This document shows positions 6,564 through 8,370 of a stretch of 8,370 nucleotides of DNA, piece by piece. The DNA is from Ruminococcus flavefaciens (GTDB lineage: Bacteria; Bacillota; Clostridia; Oscillospirales; Ruminococcaceae). Position 1 is the stretch's first letter. Each line of letters starts with the position of its first letter. Position numbers and translations under genes: made by a program. Under the pieces are notes generated by a model. It saw nothing but the letters and a program-made list of their open reading frames with translations. It was not told where the DNA came from and did no database searches. The DNA is taken from contig DBYI01000053.1 in NCBI GenBank assembly GCA_002310115.1, positions 1 through 8,370 of the forward strand, read 5' to 3'.

Positions 6564-7859
6564 TTACAAAACAACTCCATATCCATTTTCTTCATCTGCA
6601 CTTATATGAAGGTTATAATCGGAAGATATTTTTTCAAGTTCATCAAGTATTTCCTTATTGTATGAAAGTTCAGGCCAGCCACGTCTGCTTCTCGGGAGCT
6701 CAAAGTGAAGAGTAATGGGATAAAGCTTCACGGAAATGACTTTTTTCTTCTCGGTATCAAATTCTATGCTGGGGATAAAGCTCTCCCAAGCACCCTTGGT
6801 AGCGCACAGACCTCTCGTCTGACCATTACTTCTAATATCCATCGCAATTCCCACTGAGCCATAGCAATCATATGGAATTGAATACTTCTCATAAAAATCA
6901 GCGGGGAGCTTTCTTTCAAGTTCATTTTTTAGGACAAAATCGCCGAGGCCATAAAAAATCATGCTATCTTTACGCTTTTCAATACCTCTGATAACGTGTG
7001 CACCGTGGCAGAAAACGATATTTGCTCCTGCATCGGCAACAGCCTGACAGAACTCAACTATAAAATCATCGGGATAATTGTCAGTTCCTTTCAACTGATG
7101 TCCATGAACTGAAACGATAACACAATCCGCCTGCGATTCTGCTTCTTGTATGCGTTTTTTTACTCTTTCTAGATCTTTTTCAAGAACATTTGAGAGCTTC
7201 TTTATCTCGTCCCCTTCAGTAAAGCGAACATCCCTGAGCTTTATGTTCTTATTCTGCAAAACGTAGCCGTTTTTGGCTCCATAATCTCTATATTCATTGA
7301 TTCCAGTACCAACTGCTATACGCTGGACAGCTTCAAGCAGATCCGGAGTTATCTGCAATACTTCTGTATGTCTGAGAGGATTTACACCAGGGCGTCCGCA
7401 CATATCAACACTCTGATTTCCAGCGGCATCGGAGTCGTGAAAACTACTCGTTACAGCTATCAGCGCCGCTCTGCCGTTACTAGTTTCTATGTAGCACGGT
7501 GCAGAAGCCTCGGCAAGGTTCATTCCAGCACCTGCAAAAGCAAACTTTTTCTCTTTCAGGTACTTAAGCGTAGCCTCCAATCCCTTATGTGAATAATCAA
7601 GCATATGATTATTAGCAATACTAAGAAGATTGAAACCGTATTCTCTGATATCATCAAGAACATCAGGGTCAGCCATCGAGTAACCTCCTCCTGGGAACAG
7701 GGATGGGTAGCCTTCATTTCTGTGTATAGTGGTTTCAAGATTTCCAAATCTCACATCATGAGTCCCCAGAAACTCTTTCATTTTCTCAAAGCCCTTGTAT
7801 TTCCCCTCAGGGAGACGATCAGCAATAAGAATATCACCACAGCCGGATATTTTAAGCAT
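6564..7859 (-). CDS. CapA-family protein (calcineurin-like metallophosphatase fold)
   Basis: CapA/PgsA-family proteins are needed for poly-gamma-glutamate and other capsule synthesis, and the fold is that of dinuclear metallophosphatases. With the start chosen here the product has 431 residues. Metal-site-like motifs occur in the expected order: CGDILI at 7-12, GNLETT at 39-44, ANNHMLD at 82-88, VSVHGHQ at 249-255, CHGAHVIRGIE at 284-294 and YGLGDF at 303-308. An upstream in-frame ATG at 7905-7907 would add 16 residues but lacks a ribosome binding site. ATG 7857-7859 has AGGAGAG at 7866-7872, six bases upstream, so it is preferred. No signal peptide or membrane anchor is visible, unlike classical membrane-bound CapA/PgsA, which implies cytoplasmic action. 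It is the first gene of the three-gene cassette and has its own promoter. The substrate is unknown; a phosphatase, phosphodiesterase or amide-ligation role are all possible. Confidence 0.87.
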   Translation of the reverse strand: MLKISGCGDILIADRLPEGKYKGFEKMKEFLGTHDVRFGNLETTIHRNEGYPSLFPGGGYSMADPDVLDDIREYGFNLLSIANNHMLDYSHKGLEATLKYLKEKKFAFAGAGMNLAEASAPCYIETSNGRAALIAVTSSFHDSDAAGNQSVDMCGRPGVNPLRHTEVLQITPDLLEAVQRIAVGTGINEYRDYGAKNGYVLQNKNIKLRDVRFTEGDEIKKLSNVLEKDLERVKKRIQEAESQADCVIVSVHGHQLKGTDNYPDDFIVEFCQAVADAGANIVFCHGAHVIRGIEKRKDSMIFYGLGDFVLKNELERKLPADFYEKYSIPYDCYGSVGIAMDIRSNGQTRGLCATKGAWESFIPSIEFDTEKKKVISVKLYPITLHFELPRSRRGWPELSYNKEILDELEKISSDYNLHISADEENGYGVVL

Positions 7860-7936
7860 ATATTTCTCTCCTTTTAATAATTTCCTTTTCCTTATCTTTA
7901 CCTGCATATATTAATACACAAAATATACACTTATAT

Positions 7937-7965
7937 ATTATATCGCTATCAATAAAAAAAAGCAA
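7937..7965 (-). promoter_or_regulatory. Sigma-A promoter of the CapA-like gene
   Basis: On the minus strand TTGCTT (7965-7960) and TATAAT (7942-7937) are separated by 17 bases. The -35 box overlaps the end of the upstream terminator hairpin and its T-tract. The leader to the start at 7859 would be about 70 bases. Confidence 0.7.
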
Positions 7966-7986
7966 GACTTTACCCGAAAATCTTGC
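7962..7986 (-). terminator. Strong rho-independent terminator upstream of the CapA-like gene
   Basis: On the minus strand GCAAGATTTT pairs with AAAGTCTTGC (one G-T pair) around a five-base loop, followed by eight T residues (7961-7954). It ends whatever is transcribed from 7987-8101 or read through from the gene at the right edge. Confidence 0.85.
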
Positions 7987-8101
7987 ATATAAAAATGCCG
8001 CCTGATATAACAGATATCTTATATATCATCAAAAAGGTATTGCCAATTTGATGTTGGAGTTTGTGAAATGATAACACCTACCATTTTCTACAGGTATTAT
8101 A
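7987..8101 (-). ncRNA. Candidate structured small RNA or leader, minus strand
   Basis: There is no convincing gene here, yet several stems can form: a 9-bp stem 8071-8079 with 8092-8100, a 7-bp stem 8027-8033 with 8047-8053, and a 7-bp stem 8003-8009 with 8022-8028 that shares bases with the previous one. The strong terminator at 7962-7986 follows. A TATAAT on the minus strand at 8101-8096 has no good -35 partner. I do not recognise a known riboswitch or housekeeping RNA in it. It may be a small RNA, a cis-acting leader or simply structured spacer. Confidence 0.3.
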
Positions 8102-8143
8102 GCCCCCCTGAAATAGAACTAAATATATAACAGAGGACAAAAT

Positions 8144-8170
8144 GGGACATCCCCGAACCGGGGATGTCCT
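8144..8170 (-). terminator. GC-rich hairpin terminator of the gene at the right edge
   Basis: An 11-bp perfect GC-rich stem (8145-8155 with 8159-8169) has a three-base loop, 12 bases beyond the stop codon at 8182-8184. On the minus strand the following tract is only ATTTTG, so the U-tail is short, but position and stem strength support a terminator. Confidence 0.7.
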
Positions 8171-8181
8171 TAACTTATTTA

Positions 8182-8370
8182 TTAAACAATTTTGAAAGAA
8201 AAATACTTGCCAAAGAAGTTCATTGCTGTAGAAGCAATATTTTTGAGTGTAGGATTATTTATACTGTTGTACAGATAAGAAATTGCATTCATAGTTTTTT
8301 CAGGAATTACAACAACAATTGTATCGTCTCCGCTCTCGCCATAAGATACTGTAAAGTATCCTGGAGACGT
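8182..8370 (-). CDS. C-terminal part of an unrecognised protein
   Basis: An open frame enters from the right edge and gives 62 residues before TAA (8182-8184). It opens with a short beta-type stretch (FTVSY, then DDTIVVVIPEK at 15-25) and ends with an amphipathic, aromatic-rich tail (TAMNFFGKYFSFKIV, about 48-62). The hairpin terminator directly downstream supports it being a real gene end. I recognise no family. The start and most of the protein lie outside the window. Confidence 0.6.
   Translation of the reverse strand, partial: TSPGYFTVSYGESGDDTIVVVIPEKTMNAISYLYNSINNPTLKNIASTAMNFFGKYFSFKIV

Noticed and set aside
7860..7907. Longer N-terminus for the CapA-like protein from ATG at 7905-7907
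   Set aside because: No ribosome binding site precedes it, while the ATG at 7857-7859 has AGGAGAG at the right distance and starts right before the first conserved motif.
8068..8130. Plus-strand 20-codon open frame with GGAG eight bases upstream
   Set aside because: Too short to judge, no plus-strand promoter seen, and it overlaps minus-strand stem-loops that explain the sequence equally well.
1..8370. CRISPR array, tRNA, rRNA, toxin-antitoxin pair or prophage genes
   Set aside because: No regularly spaced repeats, cloverleaf-like sequences, rRNA segments or matching protein motifs were seen on either strand.

Overview
The window looks like a chromosomal piece of a low-GC Firmicute. AT-rich intergenic DNA, strong AGGAG-type ribosome binding sites, consensus sigma-A promoters and U-tailed hairpin terminators all fit this. 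The protein flavour suggests a Clostridia/Ruminococcaceae gut or rumen bacterium (Ruminococcus-like). That assignment is a judgement from the sequences, not the result of a search.

Layout, left to right. (i) 1-659: the 5' part of an IS200/IS605-type tnpB gene on the minus strand, with its promoter and a bulged hairpin that may be an element end. The predicted protein jumps directly from the N-terminal TnpB domain to the late catalytic region, so it appears to carry a large in-frame internal deletion. (ii) 699-2141: a complete UDP-glucose 6-dehydrogenase gene (minus) with a perfect-consensus promoter and a GNRA-loop terminator. (iii) 2161-3913: a divergently transcribed gene for a stand-alone SWIM zinc-finger protein of 538 aa, starting at GTG and ending at a 16-bp-stem hairpin that can serve both converging transcription units. 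(iv) 3945-7965: three minus-strand genes, in transcription order a CapA-family metallophosphatase, a CapK/PaaK-type adenylate-forming enzyme and an ATP-grasp ligase. The first and second have their own TTGNNN-17-TATAAT promoters; the third probably shares the second one's transcript. (v) 7962-8101: a gene-free stretch with several minus-strand stem-loops ending in a strong terminator, possibly a small RNA or leader. (vi) 8144-8370: the last 62 codons of an unrecognised gene (minus) and its hairpin terminator.

How the genes may work together. UDP-glucose dehydrogenase supplies UDP-glucuronate for surface polysaccharides. CapA-like, CapK-like and ATP-grasp proteins recur in capsule and cell-envelope loci. 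The CapK-like enzyme could activate a carboxylic acid as an adenylate, and the ATP-grasp enzyme could join a carboxylate to an amine. A reasonable inference is that the cluster makes or attaches an amide- or ester-linked decoration on an envelope polymer. All three lack signal peptides, so the steps would be cytoplasmic. No glycosyltransferase, flippase or polymerase is present in the window, and the substrate cannot be read from the sequence. This three-gene cassette is the best candidate here for an undescribed system.
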